The translations under genes and the position numbers were made by a program. The notes under the pieces were generated by a model. That model made no database searches and was not told the origin of the DNA. It saw only the letters and a list, made by a program, of their open reading frames with translations. Positions 8,660-17,990 of a stretch of 64,000 nucleotides of DNA are shown here, piece after piece (the stretch's first letter is position 1; every line of letters begins with the position of its first letter). The DNA is taken from positions 40,385 to 104,384 of the forward strand of contig JAEDJL010000001.1 of assembly GCA_016296345.1 (NCBI GenBank). The letters are read 5' to 3'. The stretch comes from Bacteroidales bacterium (GTDB lineage: Bacteria; Bacteroidota; Bacteroidia; Bacteroidales; P3).

Positions 8660-10864
8660 ATGAGAAAAGTTTTTCTTACCGCCATACTTATTTTGACTGC
8701 CGCTTTGGTTCAGGCACAAGTCTTGTCGCCCTCGGCAAAGAAAGATATATTGGAAAAATATCAAAAGCACATCAAGGCTTGCTCGGCAATAAACAGCGAA
8801 AATCTCGACATGGTTCCCGTATATGAGTTTCAGCTTTCGTCGGCAGAAGATTTCTTGAAGCAAAACGAGACTTACAACAGCGACAACGACATATATGCAA
8901 AGTGGATTGAGCTTAAAACTTTGGTGAAACAAAATCGCGAGCTTGTGGAATTTCTTTCTCCGAGAGTTAGTGATTGGTATTATCGCAAGGCAGTCCACGC
9001 CAAGGTGAATGACCGTCCGAAAGAAGCTCTCGAATACTTGCAAAAGAGCATCAAAAGCAACCCTCAGAATGTAATGACCAACTATGAGCTTGCCAAAATC
9101 AGCCTTGACAGCGGTCAGGTCTTGCAAACCTCCGAACGATTGATAGAAGTGATAAACTCTTTCTCGCCCTCCGAAGAAGAAAGTCTGCTCTGCAAAAACC
9201 TTTTGGTCTATACATACGACAAAAATCTCCTTCAAGCACTTTCTTTGATTAAACAAGGCAAGTATTCTTACGCTGTGGATATTCTTAATGCCTTGGAAGA
9301 CTATTGCAAGAGAGATGTAATGAACGTATGCAACCAAGGAGTGATTGCAAAGAACCTTTCAATCTGTCAAAACAGCATATACAAAGAACATATCGACATA
9401 ACCAAGAAAGCAATAGCAAAAGGCAGAAACGATGTTGCGGCAGATTTTATAGGCAACACATACGACTATTTCAGCCGAAACAGAGAGACAATAAGCGATA
9501 CTGCCGACTTTGACGAAGTGGTGAACGTTGTGGTAAACAGTTATATCGCACAAGCAAAAGCAATGCCCGAGGCAAAGAACAACGAAGCCAAGATGGACTT
9601 GCTGCACAAGGCAAGAGAACTTGCAGCCATGGTGGGAGGAAGTTTTGAAGACGGAGTGTTGAAGCAGATTGCCATGTTGCAAGGCTCGTTGCAGAGTAGC
9701 GACCCTGTTTTGGACAGTTTGGAACAAGCCTCTCCCAACACAGGTTACGCAGAGCAGTATCCGGAGTTTATCAAAGAAAGAGAGAGCGATGCAGAGCAGC
9801 AGGTCGAACAGATAGAAAAGGACTATGTGCCGACACCTTCAAACTCCATGCCTGCAAAAAGCACAGCTGCCACCAACACAAAGACACCCGATTTGAGAAA
9901 AGAGATAGACAACAAATTTTTTGAGACGCTTTCATACCTCAAAGTGAACAATTACGATAAGGCTTTGGAGGTTTTGGAAAGTGCAAACAAGTTGGCACAA
10001 ATCGATGCGGAGAAAGATGAGGTCGAAAAGATGTATCTTTCTGCCATAAGGGAGGTAACGGCAAGGCGAATGCACGCTGCCGAATATGCAATCTTCCAAG
10101 GCGATGTTGAAAAGGCAGACAGTTTGGTTGCAAGGACGGAAGAGTTGCTCGAACGCTACAAAATGAAAGAAGACAGCGTGGTTGTCAAAATTATGAACAG
10201 CTATCTGAGAGCGATAGACAACAAAGTGTGCAGCAAAAAGCAGGAAGAGATAAACACAATGGTATATAACATCATCGACTGCATAAAACAAAACGATTTT
10301 TACCTTGCCGAAGACTATATAAACAGAGCAATGCAAATCAAGGGTAGCAGTGAGTGTCGCTTGGACAAGAGTCGTTTGAGGGCTTTGAAGCGTCAAATCG
10401 AGCAACCTTTGGAATACGTCAAGAGAAAGGAGAGTGTCGATGACATATTGGCACAAGGGGACACTAATCGCTACCTCAGGGAATATGCAGCATTGGAAGA
10501 ATTCTACATTCTGCACAATCTGAAAGAGATGAGCGTGCAACACCGTCCTCTCAGGGAGATTTTGTATTCTTTTGGCAACGATGACTTGGCTGTAAAGACA
10601 ATCGAACAACTCATGAAGTACCGCCAGTATGAGCAGAGCGTCGAAGCCTTGGCAAGTTTGAAGGATTTTGGTTACAAAGCCAAGCATACGAAGAAAATTC
10701 AGAAGAAATTGGGCGAGATGATGAGCCTTCAAGAGAGCAAACGCAACGAAAAGATTGCCCAATCGAACCGTCTGCAAGACAAATACGGTCAAGATAAATG
10801 GTTTAAGTATCTTTTGAAAAGCTACAAAAAGAACTTGATTAAGTGGCAGAAACTCAACGGATAA
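8660..10864 (+). CDS. Exported TPR-like helical protein, function unknown
   Basis: The 734-residue product has a signal peptide (MRKVFLTAILILTAALVQAQ) and is otherwise almost entirely predicted helix. TPR-like pairs are visible (for example AVHAKVNDRPKEALEYLQKSIKSNPQNVMTNYELAKI), typical of tetratricopeptide scaffolds. A low-complexity P/S/T/N linker (about residues 390-415) separates two helical halves. The C-terminus is strongly basic (KWFKYLLKSYKKNLIKW). It is probably a periplasmic or outer-membrane-associated scaffold. It is a single gene between a divergent promoter region and a palindromic array that starts directly after its stop codon. No enzyme motif is seen. Confidence 0.8.
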   Translation: MRKVFLTAILILTAALVQAQVLSPSAKKDILEKYQKHIKACSAINSENLDMVPVYEFQLSSAEDFLKQNETYNSDNDIYAKWIELKTLVKQNRELVEFLSPRVSDWYYRKAVHAKVNDRPKEALEYLQKSIKSNPQNVMTNYELAKISLDSGQVLQTSERLIEVINSFSPSEEESLLCKNLLVYTYDKNLLQALSLIKQGKYSYAVDILNALEDYCKRDVMNVCNQGVIAKNLSICQNSIYKEHIDITKKAIAKGRNDVAADFIGNTYDYFSRNRETISDTADFDEVVNVVVNSYIAQAKAMPEAKNNEAKMDLLHKARELAAMVGGSFEDGVLKQIAMLQGSLQSSDPVLDSLEQASPNTGYAEQYPEFIKERESDAEQQVEQIEKDYVPTPSNSMPAKSTAATNTKTPDLRKEIDNKFFETLSYLKVNNYDKALEVLESANKLAQIDAEKDEVEKMYLSAIREVTARRMHAAEYAIFQGDVEKADSLVARTEELLERYKMKEDSVVVKIMNSYLRAIDNKVCSKKQEEINTMVYNIIDCIKQNDFYLAEDYINRAMQIKGSSECRLDKSRLRALKRQIEQPLEYVKRKESVDDILAQGDTNRYLREYAALEEFYILHNLKEMSVQHRPLREILYSFGNDDLAVKTIEQLMKYRQYEQSVEALASLKDFGYKAKHTKKIQKKLGEMMSLQESKRNEKIAQSNRLQDKYGQDKWFKYLLKSYKKNLIKWQKLNG

Positions 10865-10866
10865 GC

Positions 10867-10943
10867 AAAACGCCGTTTTGCTCGAATGAAACGCCGATTT
10901 ATTTTTCCAAAACGCCGAGTTAGAAAATCCTTTCGGCGTTTTG
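10867..10943. repeat. 21-bp-period palindromic array 1 (four units)
   Basis: Four copies of AAACGSCGTTT-like cores have central pentamers starting at 10871, 10892, 10913 and 10934, exactly 21 bp apart. The central base reads C, C, C, G. The second and third units are degenerate on the right (CGCCGATTT, CGCCGAGTT). The array begins 3 bp after the stop codon of the TPR gene. Its last unit supplies the TTTTG of the next promoter. Confidence 0.9.
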
Positions 10944-10970
10944 CCGTAAGCAAAAAAAGTTCTAATTTTG
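10939..10970 (+). promoter_or_regulatory. Promoter of the T9SS cargo-lptE-DUF2723 unit
   Basis: TTTTG (10939-10943) and TAATTTTG (10963-10970) have a 19-bp spacer, a perfect match to the Bacteroidota promoter. The -33 box is part of the last unit of array 1. The leader to the ATG at 11047 is about 70 nt. Confidence 0.75.
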
Positions 10971-11046
10971 CACGTTGTTTGTTTGCAATCTTAAATGCTT
11001 GATTGCAAGCGGAGTTTTAGTAATAATCAATTTAATATTTTGACGT

Positions 11047-11976
11047 ATGAAGAAATTCTTATCATTTTTGACAGTTGCATTTTTGGTGCTTTCATTAAAT
11101 GCACAGCAGTTTAACAACAGCGGTTTCGAGACTTGGAGCGGCAATGCTCCTCAGGGTTGGAACTCTTTGGGCTACATGGGATACAATCTCTGCAAGGTGG
11201 CAAAATCGACCGATGCTCACAGCGGCAATTATGCCATCGAGGTAGCGTCGCAAAACTTTCCGCCTGTCTTGGCTGCCATTATGGGAATGGAAGAGACCTT
11301 TGTGGTTCCGGGATTACTCACAAACGCAACCATAGATATGGCAACGCTTATCCAAATGTTCACTTCGGGAACGGCAGGCGATGTGGAATTTGATATGCAA
11401 ACCCTTGCCAACCTGTTCACAGACGGATTGGCACTAACCAATCAACCTTCTGCAATCACAGGTTATTATAATTTTGTGCAGGTAGATGCAGAGAATAGTT
11501 ACTTCTCAATTCTCGGATTGATGGTTGCCGAAGTCGAAGGACAGAGACAAATTGTCGGCATAGGATATTACTCTGACGAAGAACTGATGAAGTCAGAGGG
11601 TTATCAAGAATTTACTATCGATTTGATAAACTTCACAGGTACACCTGCAACAGAGCTTATCTTGTTGGCTCTTGTCGAAAGCGACGAAGTGGAAGGCGGT
11701 TTTTCCTCATTGTTCTTGGACGATGTGAATGTGGTTTACCCTTCTGGTTTGGAGGCTTTGAGGTTTGATAACAGCCTTTCGGTATATCCAAATCCTACTT
11801 CGGGAGATTTTCGTATTGAAGGAGCAAAAGACAGCCATATTGTGATAACCAATGCTTTGGGACAGGTCGTAGAGCAAATTGAACACTACAACGGACAAAA
11901 CATAAGATTGAACGACAAGGGTGTTTACTTTGTAAGACTTGACAACGGCAGCGTAAGAAAATTGATTGTCGAGTAG
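11047..11976 (+). CDS. T9SS cargo protein with PCMD-like jelly-roll domain
   Basis: The 309-residue exported protein has a signal peptide (MKKFLSFLTVAFLVLSLNAQ). A jelly-roll-like domain (about 22-230) begins NNSGFETWSGNAPQGWNSLG and ends SLFLDDVNVVYPSG, a layout like the putative carbohydrate-metabolism (PCMD) and carbohydrate-binding folds in Bacteroidota. A T9SS type A sorting domain follows (about 235-309: LSVYPNPTSGDFRIEG to KLIVE). It is expected to be exported through the type IX system and surface-anchored. Substrate is unknown. It is first in an operon, with lptE starting 8 bp after its stop. Confidence 0.88.
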   Translation: MKKFLSFLTVAFLVLSLNAQQFNNSGFETWSGNAPQGWNSLGYMGYNLCKVAKSTDAHSGNYAIEVASQNFPPVLAAIMGMEETFVVPGLLTNATIDMATLIQMFTSGTAGDVEFDMQTLANLFTDGLALTNQPSAITGYYNFVQVDAENSYFSILGLMVAEVEGQRQIVGIGYYSDEELMKSEGYQEFTIDLINFTGTPATELILLALVESDEVEGGFSSLFLDDVNVVYPSGLEALRFDNSLSVYPNPTSGDFRIEGAKDSHIVITNALGQVVEQIEHYNGQNIRLNDKGVYFVRLDNGSVRKLIVE

Positions 11977-11984
11977 TTGGCGTT

Positions 11985-12488
11985 TTGAAACGTATATATA
12001 TTATTGTAATATTTGCAGCACTGCTTGCAGGGTCTTGTGTCGGAGGATATTCTTTCACAGGTGCATCAATATCTCCCGACACCAAGACTTTTTCTGTAGA
12101 ACCCTTTACCAACAGAGCAAGTATTGTTCAACCCATACTCGCTTCCGAAATAACCAATGCCCTTGTTGCAAAGATAAACTCCTCAACCTCTCTCGTACAA
12201 GTAAATGACGATGCAGACGTTGCCTTTGTGGGAACGATAACAGGTTATTCGGTTACTCCTTCTTCGATAGGGGCAAACGACAAGGCGGCAAAAAACCGAC
12301 TTACAATCACAATCAAGGTGAAGTTTACCGACAACAAAAATCCCAAATCGAACTATCAAACTCAGTTTTCGAGATTTAGAGAGTACGACAGCGGATATTC
12401 TCTCAGCGATGTGGAAGAAAGTCTGATTAAAGAGATAAACGAAGAACTTGTGGAGGACATTTTCAATAAGTCGTTCGTTAATTGGTAA
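11985..12488 (+). CDS. lptE: LPS-assembly lipoprotein LptE
   Basis: This 167-residue lipoprotein has a compact type II signal (MKRIYIIVIFAALLAGSC, lipobox LAGSC, lipidated Cys18). The mature part resembles Bacteroidota LptE: GGYSFTGASI near the start, then FTNRA, a LQ/VQVNDDADVAFVGTITGY strand, and a C-terminal helical DIFNKSFVNW. LptE plugs the LptD barrel at the outer membrane for LPS insertion. Translation appears to start at TTG 11985. No ATG or GTG in this frame gives the signal peptide, and the reading frame holds no internal Met. The gene is 8 bp after the T9SS cargo gene and 12 bp before the DUF2723 gene; lptD itself is at 57.7 kb. Confidence 0.85.
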   Translation: MKRIYIIVIFAALLAGSCVGGYSFTGASISPDTKTFSVEPFTNRASIVQPILASEITNALVAKINSSTSLVQVNDDADVAFVGTITGYSVTPSSIGANDKAAKNRLTITIKVKFTDNKNPKSNYQTQFSRFREYDSGYSLSDVEESLIKEINEELVEDIFNKSFVNW

Positions 12489-12500
12489 CAGCAATCCCAA

Positions 12501-15485
12501 ATGCAGAACAGAAAAACCATCAATCTAATTGGTTGGACACTTGCCCTTTTGACCACAGCTCTTTATACCTTTACAATGTATCCCACTCTCTCGTTTTGGG
12601 ATAGCGGAGAGTTTTTGACAACAGCTATAACACTGCAGATAGGACACCCTCCCGGCGCTCCACTTTATCAAATCATAGGAGCGTTTTTCTCTGTTTTTGG
12701 TTTTGGAAACCCTGTTTGGCAAACTTGGGCGGTAGCTTTTATTTCTCCTTTGGCAATGGGGTTGAGCGTTGCCTTTTTGTTTTGGAGCTGTGTGAGGATT
12801 TTGAACAGATTTTCCTCAATGCAGCCGGGCAATATCATAGCTTCGATAATCGGAGCATTGTGTTTTGCATTTGCAGACAGTATATGGTTTTCGGCAACCG
12901 AGACCGAAGTGTATGCTTTGGCAACTCTGTTGGCTTTAATGATTTTTTGGTTGGTACTCAAATGGGACGACACCTCAAAGATTAAGTATCTCCTTTTGGC
13001 AATCTTGCTTACCGGAGCAGCTCTTTGTGTTCATCAGCTCTCTTTGTTGGTCATACCGGCTGCCGTGGTGATTGTTTATTTTCATCGAAGAAGAACCAAC
13101 TACAAGGGTTTGTTGCTTTATATCTTCATTGGGGCGGCAGGAGTGGTGTTTATCCTCAAAGCCCTTGTGCCTTTTGTGCTTTGGTTGCTTTCTCTCTGTG
13201 GTTGGCAGGCGATTGCGGTCTATTTATTTCTTACTTTTATTGCATTGTTCTTTGTAAACCGCAAGGGGAAAAAGTGGATTGAGTTTACATTGCTCGGATT
13301 TCTCTTTTTCTTTGTGGGACTGAGCGTCTATCTTGTCATACCTCTCAGAAGTGCCGCAGCACCTCCGATAAACAGCTACTCGCCTTCGACCTTCAAAGCT
13401 CTCAAATACTATGTCGAAAGAGACAACTACTCCAAACCGCCGCTTGTTTACGGACAATACTATACCGCAGTGCCTCCCGAAAGGTTTGAAATGGAAAACG
13501 GAGACCTCAAACCCATATTTGCAAAGGAGCAGAAGACACTCTTCCCGAGAATGTGGAACTATGAGAGCAGTATGTACGAAAATGGCTATATCGAATGGAC
13601 AGGTGTGCCTCGGAACAAGGTGGAAATTGGTGGTGATTTGAGAGATAAGCCTTCCTTCGGGCAGAATATGAGGTTTTTCTTCTCCTATCAAATGAACTAT
13701 ATGTACTTCCGCTATCTGCTTTGGAACTTTTGCGGCAGAACAAACGACGTTCAGGGACTTGGAGACTACAAAAACTCTCAGTGGGCAACAGGAATAAATT
13801 CCGTAGATGACTTTATGGGAGTTTCGACTTCGGAAATCAATCCTCAGGCTCGAAAAGCCCATAACAGCTATTATGCAATCCCTTTGCTATTGGCTCTTGT
13901 GGGTTTGTTCTATCAGGCAAGCAAAGACACAAGACAGTTTACCGTCAATGCAACTTTGTTTTTCTTCAACTCCTTTGCTCTTGTTCTCTTTCTCAATCAG
14001 GCAGCCTATCAACCAAGAGAAAGAGACTATGTTTATTTGCTTTCTTTTGCCTCGATGTCTGTGTGGTTGGCAGTGGGCGTTTTGGGTGTCAGTCAGATGA
14101 TTGTCAATCTTGTCAAACTGCGTCGTCCCAAGTATGTGGCACCTCTTTTCTTTGCCGTACCGGCTCTTATGTTGTGGCAAAATTTTTCAGACCACAATCA
14201 CCACAAACAATATACTGCCGAAAACTTTGCCGAAAGTATGTTGAACAGTTGCCAAAAGAATGCCATATTGTTTACAAACGGAGACAACGATACCTTTCCG
14301 CTTTGGTACGTTCAGCAGGTCAAGAAAGTAAGACAAGATGTCAGAGTGATTAACCTGCAACTTCTCAACAGCGGACAGTATATCGAGCAGCTGTTGCACG
14401 CTTGTTATACTTCCAAACCCCTCAAACTGAATATTGCCTCAGGCGACTACATCAACAATTACCAATATGGGCAGATTAACCCTTCGTTTGATACTCTCGA
14501 ACTCTCGCAAGCCATAGATGAGTTTACCGATAAGAAAAACAGTGTCCCATTCTTCGGAATGCAGTTGCACGCTTTTCCGACCAATCGCTTCTTTGTGGTC
14601 AAAGGACAAGATACAATAAGCTGGAAATATGACAACCTTGACATCTCACGCTCTGTTTTGGCAGCCTTGGACATCATATCGGCAAACATAAACGAGAGAC
14701 CAATCTATTTTTCGGCATATTCGGTTGATGATTTTCTCGGCTTGGACGACTATATGAGGCTTGAAGGCTTCGCATACCGCCTTTCGGCAAAAAAATGCAG
14801 CCAAAGAGAAATCATACAACAAAAGGCAGGAGTGATAGACGAGAATATAATGTTGGCAAACTTCAAAAACGGATTCAGATTTCGGAATTTCGATGCAAAG
14901 AATGTCTATTACAACGAGACGGAAAGAGAAATCGTCCGTCAATATCTTCAATATACCATTTGCCTTGCCTATAAGCTTGTTCAGACCGACCGAAAGACCG
15001 ATGCTTTATACGTTTGTAACAGCATAGACAGCCATTTCCCAATGCAGCAACACTATTATCCGCTTGCGTGGGCAGATATGGCAATGCTCTATTCTCTTTT
15101 GGACGAGCAGGATAAAGCGTATATATATATGAGAAAGGCAGTCGATGAATTTGTTGCCGAAATTGACATATACCAAGGTCTTACCGACAGACAGCAGTCG
15201 CAACAGCGAATAGAAACTCTTACACTTATCGACCAGTGGTTGCGACTTATCTCGCAGGCAGAGGAGTTTGACTTGGAGGAAATGAGAGTGATGCTTGCCG
15301 ATTCGTATTTCTCGGTAATCAATCCTTATTTGCAAATCACCTTTCGCCAACTTGAACGCCTCTTTGCCCAACCTGACTTGTATGCAGAAGAGATTGACAG
15401 AACGCTTGAGCAATTAAACAGAATATATGCCCTTGCCAAAGAGTATGAAGAGCCGATTTGTTCTCCTCCTGCCTTTTTGCAATAA
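12501..15485 (+). CDS. DUF2723 multi-pass membrane glycosyltransferase-like protein
   Basis: This 994-residue protein has a polytopic N-terminal half, with about a dozen hydrophobic helices between residues 10 and 560, and a soluble helical C-terminal half. The start (YTFTMYPTLSFWDSGEFLTTA, then QIGHPPGAPLYQIIGAFFS) is the diagnostic DUF2723 signature. It resembles the protein O-mannosyltransferase fold, with the acidic residue in the first periplasmic loop (WDSGE). The family has been grouped with GT117. A role in glycosylating exported proteins or envelope glycans is family knowledge plus inference. It lies directly after lptE in the same operon. Confidence 0.9.
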   Translation: MQNRKTINLIGWTLALLTTALYTFTMYPTLSFWDSGEFLTTAITLQIGHPPGAPLYQIIGAFFSVFGFGNPVWQTWAVAFISPLAMGLSVAFLFWSCVRILNRFSSMQPGNIIASIIGALCFAFADSIWFSATETEVYALATLLALMIFWLVLKWDDTSKIKYLLLAILLTGAALCVHQLSLLVIPAAVVIVYFHRRRTNYKGLLLYIFIGAAGVVFILKALVPFVLWLLSLCGWQAIAVYLFLTFIALFFVNRKGKKWIEFTLLGFLFFFVGLSVYLVIPLRSAAAPPINSYSPSTFKALKYYVERDNYSKPPLVYGQYYTAVPPERFEMENGDLKPIFAKEQKTLFPRMWNYESSMYENGYIEWTGVPRNKVEIGGDLRDKPSFGQNMRFFFSYQMNYMYFRYLLWNFCGRTNDVQGLGDYKNSQWATGINSVDDFMGVSTSEINPQARKAHNSYYAIPLLLALVGLFYQASKDTRQFTVNATLFFFNSFALVLFLNQAAYQPRERDYVYLLSFASMSVWLAVGVLGVSQMIVNLVKLRRPKYVAPLFFAVPALMLWQNFSDHNHHKQYTAENFAESMLNSCQKNAILFTNGDNDTFPLWYVQQVKKVRQDVRVINLQLLNSGQYIEQLLHACYTSKPLKLNIASGDYINNYQYGQINPSFDTLELSQAIDEFTDKKNSVPFFGMQLHAFPTNRFFVVKGQDTISWKYDNLDISRSVLAALDIISANINERPIYFSAYSVDDFLGLDDYMRLEGFAYRLSAKKCSQREIIQQKAGVIDENIMLANFKNGFRFRNFDAKNVYYNETEREIVRQYLQYTICLAYKLVQTDRKTDALYVCNSIDSHFPMQQHYYPLAWADMAMLYSLLDEQDKAYIYMRKAVDEFVAEIDIYQGLTDRQQSQQRIETLTLIDQWLRLISQAEEFDLEEMRVMLADSYFSVINPYLQITFRQLERLFAQPDLYAEEIDRTLEQLNRIYALAKEYEEPICSPPAFLQ

Positions 15486-15608
15486 GTCAAACCTTAGATA
15501 TTCTCCCTTTGAGTGAACAATTTACTTCTTTGAGAGCTTAGTATGTAACCCTTCTTTGTCGAAAAGGCAGAAATTTCAGCTTTTGCGGACACAAATGTAA
15601 GACCATTC

Positions 15609-15621
15609 TGCCAAATTGTCA
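15609..15621. promoter_or_regulatory. Inverted-repeat motif upstream of dnaK, shared with htpG
   Basis: TGCCAAATTGTCA (pattern TGnCAnnnTGnCA) lies 94 bp before the dnaK ATG. The htpG upstream region has the perfect form TGACAAGATGTCA at 27041-27053. Both are preceded by C and followed by nAAAA. This may be a heat-shock operator or an alternative promoter element. The rest of 15486-15715 holds no gene. Confidence 0.45.
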
Positions 15622-15715
15622 TAAAATATCAACTCTCACATTTTGGCACGGAAGTTGAATAGATAGAGGTGTAGTTTAATGAAATTAGTCAGAAACAATA
15701 AAAAATAACAGTATT

Positions 15716-17620
15716 ATGGGAAAGATAATTGGAATAGATTTAGGTACAACGAATAGTTGCGTGTCGGTAATGGAAGGTAACGAACCTGTAGTGATTGCTA
15801 ATAGCGAGGGAAGAAGAACAACACCATCTGTTGTGGGATTTATTTCTTCCGGAGAGAGAAAAGTCGGCGACCCTGCAAAGCGTCAGGCAATCACCAACCC
15901 ACACAACACAGTTTACTCCATAAAGAGATTTATGGGAGAGACATTTGACAAGGTTCAAAGAGAGATTGCAAACGTTCCTTATAAGGTAGTAAAGGGAGAT
16001 AACAACACTCCGAGAGTGGATATTGACGGAAAGTTGTACTCACCACAAGAAATTTCGGCAATCATTCTTCAAAAGATGAAAAAGACTGCCGAAGACTACT
16101 TGGGTCAAGAGGTAACCGAAGCTGTCATAACAGTGCCTGCATACTTCAATGACGCACAACGTCAATCGACAAAGGAAGCAGGAGAAATCGCAGGTTTGAA
16201 GGTAAGAAGAATTATCAACGAACCGACAGCCGCAGCCTTGGCTTACGGATTGGATAAGAAAGACCAAGATGCACACATCGCAGTGTTTGACCTCGGAGGC
16301 GGTACATTCGATATTTCAATCCTCGAATTGGGAGACGGAGTGTTTGAAGTAAAGGCTACAAACGGCGATACCCACTTGGGAGGAGACGACTTCGACAAGA
16401 AAATCATCGATTGGTTGGCAGAAGAGTTCATGAACGACTACCACGTCGATTTAAGAAAAGACCCAATGGCTTTGCAACGTTTGAAAGAAGCAGCAGAAAA
16501 GGCAAAGATAGAGTTGTCTTCTTCAACTTCTACGGAGATTAACCTTCCTTATATCATGCCTATCGACGGAGTTCCTCAGCACTTGGTTCGCACATTGTCA
16601 AGAGCTAAGTTTGAACAACTTTGTGATGACTTGATAAAAGCAACAATCGAACCATGCAGAAAAGCATTGGCAGATGCAGGATTGGATAAATCTCAAATCA
16701 ATGAGGTTATCTTGGTAGGAGGAAGCACACGTATCCCTGCCGTTCAAAAGATTGTTGAAGACTTCTTTGGAAAAGTTCCTTCAAAAGGAGTAAACCCCGA
16801 TGAGGTTGTGGCTGTCGGAGCAGCAATTCAAGGAGGTGTCTTGACAGGAGAAGTAAAAGACGTGTTGTTGCTTGATGTTACACCGTTGTCATTGGGTATC
16901 GAAACATTGGGAGGAGTGATGACCAAGTTGATTGACGCCAACACAACAATTCCAACCAAGAAATCACAAATCTTCTCGACAGCACAAGACAACCAACCTT
17001 CGGTAGAGATACACGTATTGCAAGGTGAGAGAACTCGTGCGACCGATAACAAGACCATAGGCAGGTTTATACTTGACGGTATCCCGCCTGCACAAAGAGG
17101 AGTGCCTCAAATCGAAGTAACATTCGACATAGACGCCAACGGAATCTTGAATGTGTCTGCAAAAGACAAGGCAACAAACAAAGAACAATCGATAAGAATT
17201 GAAGCATCGAGCGGATTGAGCGAAGAAGAAATCAAGAGAATGAAAGCAGAAGCAGAAGCAAATGCAGATGCCGACAAGAAATTGAAAGAAGAAGCAGACA
17301 AAATCAATCAGGCAGACGCAATGATATTCCAAGTCGAGAAAGCCTTGAAAGAAAACGGCGACAAGTTGCCTGCAGACAAGAAAAGCGAGATAGAAAGTGC
17401 CTTGAAAGAATTGAAAGATGCTCATGCAGCAAAGAACATCTCTGCAATAGACGCAGCATCTGAGAAGTTGAACACAGTCTTCCAAGCAGCCTCGGCAGAT
17501 ATGTACTCACAAGGACAAGCAGGTCAGCAGGGAGCATCTCAAAATCAATCGACATCGACCGACAACAAGAACAACCAAGACGGAGAAGTTACTGACACAG
17601 ACTTTGAAGAAGTGAAGTAA
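15716..17620 (+). CDS. dnaK: Chaperone DnaK (Hsp70)
   Basis: The 634-residue Hsp70 chaperone has the N-terminal ATPase (IGIDLGTTNSCVSVMEG at about 4-20, DLGGGTFDISILELG near 195, ILVGGSTRIPAVQ near 335). The substrate-binding domain begins around 390 after the DVLLLDVTPLSLGIETLGG linker, followed by the helical lid. The tail ends in the acidic EEVK-type motif (DTDFEEVK) after a Q/S/N-rich stretch. It refolds and protects cytosolic proteins with DnaJ and GrpE, neither of which is in this window. It is a single gene ended by a strong terminator at 17643. Regulation may involve the motif at 15609. Confidence 0.99.
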   Translation: MGKIIGIDLGTTNSCVSVMEGNEPVVIANSEGRRTTPSVVGFISSGERKVGDPAKRQAITNPHNTVYSIKRFMGETFDKVQREIANVPYKVVKGDNNTPRVDIDGKLYSPQEISAIILQKMKKTAEDYLGQEVTEAVITVPAYFNDAQRQSTKEAGEIAGLKVRRIINEPTAAALAYGLDKKDQDAHIAVFDLGGGTFDISILELGDGVFEVKATNGDTHLGGDDFDKKIIDWLAEEFMNDYHVDLRKDPMALQRLKEAAEKAKIELSSSTSTEINLPYIMPIDGVPQHLVRTLSRAKFEQLCDDLIKATIEPCRKALADAGLDKSQINEVILVGGSTRIPAVQKIVEDFFGKVPSKGVNPDEVVAVGAAIQGGVLTGEVKDVLLLDVTPLSLGIETLGGVMTKLIDANTTIPTKKSQIFSTAQDNQPSVEIHVLQGERTRATDNKTIGRFILDGIPPAQRGVPQIEVTFDIDANGILNVSAKDKATNKEQSIRIEASSGLSEEEIKRMKAEAEANADADKKLKEEADKINQADAMIFQVEKALKENGDKLPADKKSEIESALKELKDAHAAKNISAIDAASEKLNTVFQAASADMYSQGQAGQQGASQNQSTSTDNKNNQDGEVTDTDFEEVK

Positions 17621-17642
17621 TTCATAATCCAAAATACTTTTG

Positions 17643-17680
17643 AAGCATTGGGTGAAGACATTCGTCCAATGCTTTTTTGT
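17643..17680 (+). terminator. Rho-independent terminator of dnaK
   Basis: AGCATTGG and CCAATGCT arms (17644-17651 and 17666-17673) form a stem with a short loop, followed by TTTTTTGTTTTG, 23 bp after the dnaK stop. Confidence 0.9.
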
Positions 17681-17779
17681 TTTGTTACAATAGAGTAACT
17701 ATTCGGCAAACGCTTTCAACCAGAACAAAAAACAAAGAAACATCATGGAGCATTAGTTGCTTTGATTAGTATAGTTTAA

Positions 17780-17900
17780 CACTTTTGTACCAGGGAGGCA
17801 TCGCTAAAATGTCTCCCTTGTCTGTATCTTTCAGTAGATAAAATCTGTCGATTTATTCGTTTTTGTTTCTCGCTTCGGGTTGTGGAAGCGGGAGATTTGT
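17780..17900 (+). other. Gene-free stretch with two hairpins; possible small RNA
   Basis: Between the dnaK terminator and the next promoter (17681-17932) I see no credible ORF. A -7-like CACTTTTG (17780-17787) is followed by a hairpin (CAGGGAGGCAT at 17791-17801 with ATGTCTCCCTTG at 17810-17821). A second hairpin (CTCGCTTC with GAAGCGGGAG, 17869-17894) is followed by a T-rich run. This is the shape of a small RNA with terminator, but the promoter match is imperfect. Confidence 0.25.
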
Positions 17901-17932
17901 TTGTCTTTTTGTGTTCTTTTGTATAAGAGTTG

Positions 17933-17962
17933 TTGAAAGGTATGAGAATTGTTGTATCTTTG
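17933..17962 (+). promoter_or_regulatory. Promoter of the 17991 membrane-protein gene
   Basis: TTG (17933-17935) and TATCTTTG (17955-17962) have a 19-bp spacer, matching the Bacteroidota consensus. An in-frame TTG at 17949 falls inside the promoter, so the ATG at 17991 is the real start. Confidence 0.75.
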
Positions 17963-17990
17963 CGGCGAAATACGAGAAGTTATTTTTGTT

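Noticed and set aside
8543..9337. Minus-strand ORF of 264 codons opposite the TPR gene
   Set aside because: Antisense shadow of a strongly supported gene with signal peptide; no family features. The same holds for 9932-10792 minus and 47894-49102 minus.
10867..10943. CRISPR array made of short repeats
   Set aside because: Core repeats are 11-13 bp with 8-10 bp gaps and no cas genes or 23-50 bp repeats; CRISPR spacers are longer and repeats identical.
15486..15715. tRNA or small gene before dnaK
   Set aside because: I see no cloverleaf, TψC or anticodon arm and no ORF; only the inverted-repeat motif stands out.
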